Assembly: GCA_965153455.1 (NCBI GenBank)
Contig: OZ234503.1
Span: 2,232,001-2,296,000, forward strand
DNA length: 64,000 nt
From: Sphagnum compactum
Taxonomy: Eukaryota > Bryophyta > Sphagnopsida > Sphagnales
Reading direction: 5' to 3'
Shown: positions 24,336 through 35,380 of the stretch, one piece after another
Numbering within the stretch: the stretch's first letter is position 1
Layout: every line of letters starts with the position of its first letter
Program-made: the position numbers and the translations under genes
The notes under the pieces: model-generated
Told to the model about the DNA's origin: nothing
Seen by the model: only the letters and a program-made list of their open reading frames with translations
The model's database searches: none

Positions 24336-26504
24336 CTCTTGTTGACATAGGATGCATCTTGCTCCGATTGCCTCATAGTTTATGTAAATTTGGATTTAAA
24401 ATAAAAATTGCCTTGTACTTTGTGATGAATAAGGCTCCAGGGTGGGTGTGGTTTCCAAAATGCAATGCCCTAGCTGACCACTGAATTGTCTTGGGCCCTC
24501 TTATCCGGAATGCTCCCACCTTGGGGCCTTACCTTACATAAACATATGTGAGTCTATGGTTCATCAGCTTCATCTTTTGGTGGACGTGGGAACTGTTCAT
24601 GGATGTGCTTGGATGATGGATGGAATTTTTAAAAAATTTCTGGGCTGCCCAATTCCTGATTTTATTTTTTCTGGTCTGCCAAAACATCTGCCTCAAAAAA
24701 TTAGACTGCCCATAATCTTGAATTTGTTTTCACAGGCTGCCTAGGGCACCCCTCTCCAGGCTCAGCCTCCTTTTTCCTTCCTTCTCTCTCTTTTGATTGC
24801 TTTTGGTTCTATCATCTTTCAAGGCTGAGAAGAGGCCTTTCAAAATCTAAGCTACCTTCTTCTTCTTTTTGGCACACATTAAGAGCAAAGTGAAAGGTTT
24901 GAAATTTCATGTTTTCTTTGTGTCTATTTTTATGAATGATCAGGAATTAAGCTATTCTAATGGAATGGAAGTCCATCCATGATGAAGATTTCCATAATGA
25001 TTTCTAGGATGTGTCCAATAAATGAACATTTTTTTCTACAATGTAGAATGTAGCTGGTGGGAGTGGTGGAAACTTTGGTACATCCACAGATGTAACCACT
25101 CATAATATAAGTTTTGTAACAAAGTTTTTCTTTAGGCACCATTGTGACCAAGTCTTTCCCAAATTTTAGTACCCTCAACAAATTCGTCTGAATTTTGATC
25201 ACCTTCGTATGCTACATATTGTAATCCCTTCCTTACACCCTAAAACCTGAACCAACAAGTTTTATCAAAATAAGAATTATTAGAACTGGGGACTTATGGT
25301 AAAAAGAGAGGTTGAACCTGACCCAGAACCAACCGGTTTTAAGTTGCAGAGAATCAAAACCAACAACCCTTCTAAAAACCTAAGAACCAAGCAACACGAG
25401 CCCAAAGAGCCGTAAATTCAAAAGAGAGAGAAGGAAGAAGAAGGGGTGAGGGATCTGATTTTTGGGGGCAGAAGTTTGGACAGAAAAAAAATTGTGTGTG
25501 CCTAGAAATCTCAACAATTGGTGAGCAGCCTGAAGCTCATTTGAGCAGTTCACATGGTGATTTGAACTTGGCAATGTGGAGCTGGTCACTTGGGAGTGCA
25601 GACTTGGCAATCTGGACTTCGCCAATTTGACAGCGTGAAGTACTGCACGAACTTGTAAAGTCAACTTAGCAAAATAGCCAAATAGGAATGTAAATTTAGC
25701 CGTTTGGCAAAATGTACTAAATAAGCACGTCAAGCGAACTTGGCAAAATACCTGAGCAAACGGTCTTCTATAAGACAGCTCATGCTTGAAAGGTTATAAA
25801 TTGGGTTTTGCTCCAATCATGCTCACTCAACATAAGTTGGTTAGCTTGCCATTGGCAGCTTCCCTCACCAGCATCATGTGTCAACTGAAACCCATTCCAC
25901 TGCTTAACATAGTTTTGCACTGTCATCAAAGCTGCTGCACAAATTTTCTACACTTCAATTTTCAACCTCAACATCCGGTATTCAGAGAAATTTTCTACTG
26001 TATGTGGAGCAGGGTTTTTTCTTTCAATTTTTTGAGGTAGGTAGAATGGCAATCATGTACAAGAGGACTTAGCCAAATTTGGCTACAGGTCAAAGACAAA
26101 ACCCCACTGTATATACTGTTGACATACAAGAACCTAGGGTCTACATATGGCATGTTCAACTTGTTTTTCCTTGCAATATGGTGATACTTAAACATGGTTT
26201 GGGTCCATGTTATGCAAGTTTTGGGCATGATATGATGGGTATTAGGGGTGTGTAACATGTCATTGGGGATGTTATGTGTCTTTTGGAACGTTTATAACAT
26301 GGAAGGTTATGAGTGCAAAATGCGCCCAGGTATCACTCAAAATGTGTTTAAGTATCACAAGGTAAAAACGAAGAGGGGGGCAAAGGGCAGAGTTGGGGAA
26401 AAAATCACAGAAGTATCAGGAAGGGTTCGAAAGCAGACCCTTCTCCTGCATGAAGAACCATCTAGGCTTTTTTTAAAAAAAAACTGGTACCTTACTTATA
26501 GGAG
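24336..26504. other. Intergenic spacer
   Basis: No gene was recognised. ORFs at 24556-24744, 25380-25733 and 26248-26634 show no domain. CTTGGCAA- and TTGGCAAAAT-type words recur between 25500 and 25760 with no fixed period. Confidence 0.4.
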
Positions 26505-27358
26505 AAGGGAGCGTCGGGGTGTTGGATTCTTGTTGTTCCCAATGTGTTCCCATGAAAATTTCACTGTGTTCTCATCAAACTTGCAATCAATTTGCAATCT
26601 GTTCCTCATGTGTTCCCCAACATGTTCCCAATAGCTCTCACCTTATGCCATATCCTTTGCCAAAGGATGATTTTCTTACAACATATCATATCTGTTTTGG
26701 GAATGTTCAAAGCTTGATTTTAAAATTTTATGATGAGCTAAACAAAGATGCTGATCACAAAAGAAAAAGGATTAAACTTTGTGGGCCCAACAAGTAAGTA
26801 ATTAATATGAGTCACATAATATACTACCATTAGTATGTTTTCTAAACTGGGGGTTACTTATTAATCCATTGAGAATTCATGTGGAAAATAATATTGTGCC
26901 TGGCTTGTCCTTCGTTGCAAGTTGCCTGTGTTGCTACGTTACATTGAGTAGATGAATTCATCGTTCTTCAGGATGATGATGAGGAACAAACAAGTTTGGG
27001 CCAAACACATTAGAGAAACAATGTTTTTGATATACCTACAAATCGAATTTAATGTGACGGGAAAGCTAAACTGAAGTTTCAACCTGTACTTTTGCCGTGG
27101 TGAGCGGTGCATTGCAGAATTATTGAAATGTGCAGAGCACTGTAAATTGGAACAGAATGTGCCTGTCTCCTCCTGATTCGACGCCTGAAGACACGTTCAC
27201 GTATTGTCCGGGACCAACATTCCTCTATAAAGTTTGGGGAGGAACTCGTTTTATTTATGAAAGGAGGTTTGTGAAGCTGTGGAAGTGGTTCTTCCTCGAA
27301 CACATTTTCCAATCGTCCGGTTTGAACAGGCAAAGGTGAAAAGTTTCAGCTACACAAC
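26505..27358 (+). repeat. 5' flank of SDR-B, mosaic of other units
   Basis: 26505-26770 matches the upstream block of D (46240-46530) and A. 26900-27060 instead matches unit C (about 38270-38400; GATGAA then GTTCTTCAGGA). From 27071 to the start site it again follows D (GTGCCTGTCTCCTCCTGATT, then CGACGCCTGAA). It should include the former promoter. Confidence 0.6.
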
Positions 27359-29598
27359 ACGGGTGAAGAAGCTGAGAGGTAGGTGGGTGTTTGTGTCCTT
27401 AATCTCCTCCTTTCTATCGCAACCTAGAAACCAGATTCTTGGGTTATACATTGAGGATACCACACATTCAATTTGTGCAATTCGATCACGGAACTGTTGG
27501 GGAAAATCTGCCGTAACCTTTTACATTCTAATCTTTGGAATACCCCAAATGTTTTGCATCTATTCATTATTGTAGGCCTGTCGCTCCGCATATTGTGAAA
27601 GTTGTTTCGTGTCAATGTGGGTCTTCTTCCATCTCTTGTGCTCGGCTCAAGTGTTTTTCGTCACGACGACAGTTTAGACAAGGTTTTCCTTGTTTGCCAT
27701 GAATGCAAACTGCATTTGCGTTGGATGCGTAGTATTCGTAAGCCTCCTTCGGGATCTTTTCCCTTGACCTTATTCTTCTTCCACATCAATTGAAATGAGT
27801 CTGCTCCTGAATTTCTATAAAATGATACAACCTAAGCTATGATGTGATAAGTGGTAACAAACATGAAATTAGCCTCTCCTGAGGAGTCACTCTTTCTCTT
27901 AACGTTAGTTGGAAGAGCTGCTGGCTGATTTGCAAATGTTTTTCTTGTTTCTCCATGTTATTGTGTTCTGGGGAATCCCCTTTTCATGTGGACTGGTTCT
28001 TGCTGCATTTTGTCAGATCTGAAATATTCATAAGTCTTGAGTATTAAGGGTGTGATCTTCACTTCTGCAATTGATAGTCTCAATTTTTTCTTGGATGTGT
28101 TCACTTAAATGTGAGATGGTTTTTAGGTGGTGGTCCAAAGACACCATGGCAGTGGTGACAGGAGCCAACAAAGGGATAGGCTTGGAGATTGTCTGCCAAT
28201 TGGCGAAGAAGGGTATTACCGTTGTGCTTACAGCTCACGATGCAACCCGTGGCAAAGAGGCCCTTGAATCTTTGAAAAGCCAAGGGCTTCACAATGTGAA
28301 TTTCCATCCTCTTGATGTTGCTAGCCAAGAGTCCATAGTAGCACTTGCAGAATGGTTGCACAAGACCTATGGAGGCATTGACACTCTTGTAAGCACATTT
28401 GAAGCATACAAACTCCTCAAACATTTTGCTTTTGTTGTGTGCTAAGTGAAACATTTTTGAGTTTCAACAAAATAAATCAAACAAGGTTTTTTGTGAAAGC
28501 TAAAGCATTTGTTAGTGACCACAAACTTTAAAAAATTCAATCGGAAAATTGCAAATTGATGAGTTATTGATGTCGTATTGCAACTCCTGATCAGTAATGC
28601 AGGCATTGTAAATGTTGACAAGGACGTAACCTTTGAGACTGTGAAACCTGTATTGGACACAAATTATTTTGGTGTCCAAAATGTCACAAAAGCTCTGCTT
28701 CCTCTTCTATGTGATGATACACTTGGTGGTGCTCCAGTCATTGTTGTGGCATCCAGGGTCGGCCAACTCAAGGTAATGTCATTGGGCATCCCTACTCTAC
28801 ATCAAGTCATAAATAGCCATTTAATATGTACTTGAGTGAAATTTTAGCTCTGTTCCAAATGGATAGGTCTGCAGGGAGAATTAAGTTTTCTAAATTTGGG
28901 ATGCCATGTCTAACTAGTAGAATTCGAAAAACATTGTGAATGGTAATGGATTACTAGATTGTGAAAAATTACTACTAATTGAGTCAAATATCCATGCCAT
29001 TCTATGCAAACCAATAACCAAGAGAAGTCATATTGATGGAAGTGATGGAGTGACAAGCCGATTGTTCGACTCACAATTTTTAAAATATAAATTGACTCCC
29101 ACATCTAGTAAGATGCAATTTCTGATTATGTTATATGTATGTTCCTGTGTGTTGGTGAAACTTCAGAACCTCGAAAACAAGGATTATGTCAAAACTCTCT
29201 CTGACAGGGAGCACCTTACTGAAGACTTTGTTGACAGTTTTGTAAATCACTACTTGAAGGACGTTGTAGATGGGTCTCAAAAAGAAGGGGGTTGGCCCAA
29301 TTGGACTGACTGGGTCAATTCACCATTTGGAAGGGCAGCGGAGACCTGTTCAGTCGCCAAAGTTGCAATCATTGTTTATGTCACTACCCTACATAACATT
29401 CTTGTTGCCCAAATTGGAAGTGGAAAAAAGATCAATGCCTTTAGCTGCAGCCCTGGTTTTGTTGCCACAAATTTTAATAACAATAGGGGAACAAAAACAG
29501 TTGAAGAAGGTGTTGATACCCCAGTATGGTTAGCACTCCATTCTCCAGAAGAAGGCACTGGAAAATTCTGGGATGAGACAAAAGTAGTTGCCTCCTAA
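27359..29598 (+). pseudogene. SDR-B: duplicated reductase with several lesions
   Basis: Colinear with SDR-A and SDR-D. Exon equivalents are 27359-27378, 28127-28388, 28590-28772 and 29167-29598. The start codon of exon 1 is ACG instead of ATG. The 3' splice site of intron 2 reads TG (28588-28589) where the other copies have AG. Arg44 of the cofactor site is His (TAHDATRG). The NNAG motif is SNAG. The catalytic Tyr of YxxxK is Cys (TGT, 29347-29349, CSVAK). The reading frame of the last exon is nevertheless open. An extra T before exon 2 makes an in-frame ATG (28116) read MVFRWWSKDTMAVV through the retained intron end, so a truncated protein is conceivable but would lack the catalytic Tyr. Coding sequence is closest to SDR-A. 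Confidence 0.85.
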
Positions 29599-30376
29599 TG
29601 TTAATGTTGTTTTGTAATCCCATTCCTTCTAAACCCCAAATCCCAATCCCCTACAATTTTCCCAACTCTATTTAGAAGTTGTGAATGTATTGGAAGTTAA
29701 TACAGAATTTTATACATGAAAGAATCTAAAAGGATGATGTTCCCACATATTTCATATATTTTTATCCTGCATGAACGCTAACATAGCGTTTCCACATATT
29801 AGAACAATTTCTTAATCCTATGAGCTTCCCATGTGTGTTGTGGCTAAATCAAGGTGGATATGCAATGTGCCTGTAAATTTTGAAGTTTGCACTTTTAGTT
29901 GAAAAAAAATGCATTAGTATTGGGAGACCAGCCAGAAAACCTCATGTTGCAACTTGGAATGATCATGCCACTCAAATGAGGTAGAATATTGATGAGAGGT
30001 TATAAAAATATCTGACAAATCAAATAAGGTACAATTTTGATGGTCTCTAATAAGCATGAAGAGGTATTTCTATTACTCACACCATCTTTGGGTAAGTTCT
30101 TATTTTGGGGTTTGAATGCATGCTTTAGAATGCATTGTCTCTTCACAGATCTAACTTTCCCAACCATTCATTTCTAACTAAATTGCAAAAAATTGTAAAA
30201 TTAAGTTTTATCATGGAGATCAACCAAGGTCTTCAAATGCCTTCTTATGTGGAAACAATAAAATTAACACTCACATCTGAACACATGGATTTTGGAATTT
30301 CTTGTTCTTATTCACACTTAGTACAAACTTCTCGTGTAAAAAATACATATATAGATACCTATACTTCTTGGCATAG
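29599..30376 (+). repeat. 3' flank of SDR-B, first part
   Basis: Inverted homologue of 12.9-13.6 kb beside SDR-A. It includes the shared ORF (30135-30389, MEINQGLQMPSYVETIKLTL). It is interrupted at 30377 by the nested transposons and resumes at 31822. Confidence 0.7.
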
Positions 30377-31817
30377 GGGTGTAAGGTGAAAGCACATTAG
30401 GGGGGGGGGGGGCACTTTAGGCACTTTCACAACATGTATGTAAAATATATTTTTGCAAAACATATTGCATTTAATTTTGGGTTTCATTTTTGGTGTTTGG
30501 GCTTGTTTTTTTTATTTTCACAAAGTTAATGATATCTAATATTATTTGAAAAAAAATTGTAAAATCTTAAATTGAAGAAATATTGAATATATCTATGGTA
30601 CATACAATATAATAGAACATGTTTTTGTTTTTGGATTGCATTAAGTTTAGGCTTGGATTAGTTAGCCAAAAAATGTTTGAAATGAAAATTAAATTACCCA
30701 CCTCACATATCTTGTCATCTTCCATTTGAAAGTGATAGTTTGTCAAAATGTTAATTTACTACATACTTATGGTCATAACCCCCAAAAACACCCATTTGTG
30801 ATATGATAATTATCAAACTTTGCACATGGCTCACAAACTTATTCCAATCATATAAAATCACAATGTTTAATAGATATTACAAATTTTATAAAGACTAAAA
30901 ATTATTTTGATCATTTTTTGAATATATTTGCACTTTTTAGTACATAGTGACGTACATTGTTTTTCCACAAATATACTTTGAAACCTCACAATATAAGTCG
31001 GAAAAAAGAATTTTATTTCTGATTGAACGTTTTATGTTATAATCTACCATATTAAATAAAAAATATGGAAAAATATATTTTAATATTACCATGGTTGAAG
31101 TTCAAACATGCACACCCCTATAAAACAATATAATGTGACAACATTTTTGGCCCCCCCTAGTGTGCTTTCACTTAGTAAGTACAATTGGGTGAACCCACTA
31201 AAAACCATCTCAAGGAATGGTCAAGGAACAAAAATTGGCGAAATAATATTCTTGGGCCCATCTCTTTAAAGGTTTTCATAATTCTAAATTATTTTGTTTT
31301 CATGTTTATTTATTGCATGTCAAAGTATATGGCTTGAATTTTCATCACAATAAAAAAGGTGACAATCATTACAAATTTGTATCCCTTACTGATGTGGCCC
31401 CATTAGGAATAAAATTCCTAAACTTTGAAAATTCATAACTAAATTATACCTACTCAAATAATTACTCAATAAAAATACCAAATAGAATACCATCTAAAGT
31501 ACCTTAGAAAATTATATTCATAGAAAAAAACCCCAAACCTTGTTTGAAAAGTATTCCTAAGTAAAAAGTTCAAGGGAAATAACCACTGTGTCATTCCTGA
31601 AACTTTACGTGAATGTAATGAATAGGAACATCAAAATTCAAAATATTTTTGACATTGTTAAAGTTTCAAAATCTATAAAACCTAGTTAATGTATTCAACA
31701 AATGTTGTTACTAAAAAACCTTTCTTTATGCATTCCTATATTTTTCCAAAGTTTGATGGGTCTTGAAAAATGAAGGTGTGACGTTCATAGTGGTACCACC
31801 CAATTGTACTTACACCC
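30377..31817. mobile_element. Outer TIR transposon in SDR-B flank
   Basis: The right end reads CCAATTGTACTTACACCC. The left end begins GGGTGTAAG, is split by the inner element, and resumes TACAATTGGGTG at 31180. The terminal inverted repeat is about 35 bp. ATAG at 30373-30376 is repeated at 31818-31821. The uninterrupted version in unit A (CATAGATTAG on the minus strand) shows the empty site. No transposase was recognised inside, so it is non-autonomous. The superfamily cannot be fixed from a 4-5 bp duplication. Confidence 0.65.
30386..31174. mobile_element. Inner TIR transposon nested in the outer one
   Basis: The ends are GTGAAAGCACATTAGGGGGG (left) and CCCCCCCTAGTGTGCTTTCAC plus TTA (right), which are inverted. 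GTAAG (30381-30385) is repeated at 31175-31179. Removing the element and one GTAAG restores the outer terminal repeat GGGTGTAAGTACAATTGG exactly. No coding was recognised. Related ends flank 33567-34180. Confidence 0.7.
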
Positions 31818-31821
31818 ATAG

Positions 31822-32270
31822 GTTAGATATTGAACATAATGTTCAATTATTCCTTCTTTCACAAACATGAATTGTCTATTAATGACACTCTATATTTTAT
31901 TTGTCTATTGGAAAGAGGATTGTAAAAGAGGGCTTGATTGAAATGGTGCGACCACTGGTACTGAAATGTAAATCATGTGACCAGAATCTAAAAAATTATA
32001 TCATTATATTGATCCTTAGAGATGCATAGTTTCACACCAAAAGGTTATAGTTGCATATAAGAAAGTTGTGAAACTTCTTGGTGCAAAGTTGTGCATGGGT
32101 AACAAATTTAGGTTTGATTATGACTAAAACACATAGGCGCAATAAAACTAGTTTTTGTAAATGAGAAACTAAATGGGGTGCGTTTTTGGATGTTCATTAA
32201 AAGAAATTCAAGCTTTCTAAAATCTAAGCAGATCATGATTTTTTTCAATATCATTCAAATAATTTAATTA
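31822..32270 (+). repeat. 3' flank of SDR-B, resumed after transposon insertion
   Basis: Inverted match to about 12420-12870 beside SDR-A, e.g. TTGAACATAATGTTCAATTA, then TTCCTTCTTTCACAAACATG. Homology fades after about 32270. Confidence 0.65.
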
Positions 32271-33566
32271 TGGCACATAATTTCATCATCTTTCTTAATT
32301 TTGTTTTGACCTACTGTGAACTAGGGTGGAATCATTTTGCAATGAACCTATGGATTTATTCAAATATTTAGTTAAAATACAATCATCTTAGCTTTTATTT
32401 ATGCAGTGAAAGGCTCAAGTTTTTAATGGAAAATTAAGTTAGGTGGATAATGTCAACCCTTACCAAATACTAATGAAAAGTTTATCTCAAGTAAATTTTA
32501 ATACTTGTTGTGAAGTGCATGCTATTTCTTTCCAATCCTCAAATTCATCCTTTCCGCAACAAAACATATTTTCAAAATGAAAAATTGGAACTTCACTTGA
32601 CTACGAAAATTAGGTTGAAGTTCAGCAAATTGCCAAACATTTTTTTTGCATGAGATAATTGTTACCATATGCTAGCTTCAAAAAACTTCAAACCTCCACT
32701 TGAAATATATATCTAGCACTCATTTTCATCATCTTTTAGCACAACTTAGAATTGATCAAGCAAGGGTTCCCTATTTATATCCTTCACCTCAATAGGTTGC
32801 CTCAATTGCGCCATCAAATTTAGAAAGTATATCCACCTTTGGAGCAAGAAAACATATAAGATATGCACTATGAGTTAGGAACCCTTTTGCCTCTATGAGA
32901 AACTAATCATTTGTCAAAGATGACATCCTTGTTGAAGAACAATTTCCTCATGACCATATTATATTACTCTCTTGGTATCAATGTAACTCAAAATCAACAT
33001 CAACATTCTCTATTCTACTCACCTAGGAAAAATGTATTTGAAACATGCTATTTTTATTAATCTGGAATGAGCTACACTATTGTTCCACTCTAAAACTTAT
33101 CACTAAGGCATTGCCTTCCCAAAAACATTCATTGTGTTCCCAACTCAATTGGACTTACAAAATATTCTTAAAAAAGAGAAGGCCTATGGTTTCTACTGAC
33201 TAAGTCTTAGAATTTATATACATTTTCAATGCTTTCATGAGGGTGGGGTATGCATATACCTCGAACACTAATCTCAACCCAAAAAAATGACTAGTAGGGA
33301 GTTATATCCATAGGCTTTCTCAAGAATTGGAACATCAAGGAGATTTTGTCTTCTTCATTCACCTTTCGTTGTGAGATGTATGAACAATATTCATATTTCT
33401 CAAATACCATAATCATTTGAAGTGGATATCAAAGTTTTAATGTTTTATTAGATTTGTCTATAGCAAAGAAATTTTACACCTATGAAGGATTTTGGATATA
33501 ATTTTGGTTGGAATGGGACCCAATTTGCGGGTGATAGAATAGGGACTAGAGAGGTATATCTCTAGG
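32271..33566. other. AT-rich intergenic spacer
   Basis: No gene, RNA gene or repeat was recognised. Confidence 0.45.
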
Positions 33567-34180
33567 GTGAAAGCACACCAAGGTGGAGTACTTTTTGGCA
33601 TATGTGGAGTCCATACTAATGTTAAAATAAAAGTCCATATTACACTATAGCAAAATACATTATATTACACAAGTGATATGGCAAGGCTAAACAATTTTTT
33701 TTTAAATTCTAAACTTGATCAATGGTAGATAATTATATCAAAAAGTTACATTTAAAAAATGAGAACTTGAATTATTAATTCAAATGAATAAAAGACTTCA
33801 TAAAAAAATCCATATATCATTATATATCTCAATTTATGGTTTTCAAAATCTTTCAAAATTGTCTTCCTTTGTATCAATGGCATCACACTACTTTCTATGT
33901 AAAAAAAAATCATTCAATTAAACATTTTAGTAAATGTAAAAAGTTCATAATCATATAATATGGACTGTGATGTAGGGTTTTTGGCATTTCAAAAGTCCAA
34001 TATGTTATGATAACTCAAAATCTATTCATGAAATTCATACAATCTAATCATATTACATATAATATTATTTTTTTCAAGTCTTTTTTACATACTATTCATT
34101 TATGTTTTGTTCCACGGCCAATGATTGATAATCCAACAAGTTGTGGCATGATTATGTACTCTACTTTAATGTGCTTTCAC
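33567..34180. mobile_element. Small TIR element, same family as the inner transposon
   Basis: The left end GTGAAAGCACACCAAGGTGG continues AGTAC. The right end is GTACTCTACTTTAATGTGC then TTTCAC, an inverted copy of about 25 bp with a few mismatches. GTGAAAGCACA is shared with 30386-31174. The inside is AT-rich, and the ORF at 34007-34231 is unrecognised. Flanking TCTAG/TCTAA may be an imperfect target duplication. Confidence 0.5.
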
Positions 34181-35266
34181 TTTCTAAAGAGCTTTATTTG
34201 TATCAATTTTTTTGTAATCCAAGTACCATAATTTGATCCTTGGACTTATATCAGTTTTCAATGCATGTTGTATTCATGGGATCTAGGTCCTTATAGCATT
34301 TATGTGTCTTTTATTTTACTATGGTCATGAACACTTATTATTTTGCCAATTTTTTCACAAATGAATTTGGGAAAATTTTGGAGGAATGTCTTTTACTAGT
34401 GTAAATTCCACTAATTTGGCACTTTTGGAAAATATTGCCAAATTTTCAATAGCACAAAATTGAAAAATACCCTAATCACTAGATTAATCAAATTGAGATA
34501 TAGCAATGAGACAATTTGGTATTATAAGCATAATGGCATGGAGTTAAAGAACTTGAAGCAACAAGCGTAGAGTGAATCAGCCCCCACGATTGCACCACTT
34601 GAAGATGCATGTGGTTGGATGGTCATTAATTTTTCATTGGTCCCTATCCTTCTTTTAACCACACAAATTAACATATTTCCATTTGTTTTCCCCTTCAACG
34701 TTACTCTTCCTTATAAAATTTTCTTGTCTTTTTTTTGTTTTTTCAAAACCCATCACACCCATTTCCATGCCACTTCTCTCCTACCTACAAATTAACACAC
34801 CCACCACCTTAGCTTACTTTTTAAACTATTGATTTATTCTTATTTGCTTGTTGACCTATCTATCAATTTAGGAGACACACCAAGGTCATGATGCCACCAA
34901 CAATAAATGAATGTATTGTGTATGCATTTTGTAAGGCCCCTTGGCACCCCTCCCCCCCACCCCCCCTTTCAAGCTTTGTGTAATGAAGTCTTCCTTTTAC
35001 CCCTTTATGAATATACATGAAATACTATTCATTCAGGTATTGCATACAATGGATTAATCATGATACAATGGAGATTTAAATGACAGTGGATGAAGGTTTT
35101 GCAATTTTTTCATATGTGGCCATGATGACATGGGGCACCTATCACAGAACCTAGATGACAAAAGATTATGTCCTTATAATTTTCACATGTTAGGTGAAAA
35201 ACAAAAGCACATCAATGATTATAAGTGATGAATGTGAGTATTGCATTATAGGAGCAATGAAGGTTT
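34181..35266. other. Intergenic spacer
   Basis: No gene was recognised. A C-rich homopolymer tract lies at about 34938-34969. Confidence 0.45.
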
Positions 35267-35380
35267 CACTATGAGAAAATCATGTCTATTGCAACTAGGT
35301 TATTTAGTTATAATCTAGTTTTATCAGACATTTTTTAGTTACAACGGACAAGTTGCAACAGATATATTTTTCTCATGGTG
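35267..35380. mobile_element. CACTA-type miniature element (114 bp)
   Basis: It begins CACTATGAGAAAAT and ends ATTTTTCTCATGGTG, an inverted repeat that extends about 30 bp with few mismatches (TCTATTGCAACT inside left, AGTTGCAACAGA inside right). TTT at 35264-35266 is repeated at 35381-35383, the 3-bp duplication expected of CACTA/EnSpm elements. Non-coding. Confidence 0.65.
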
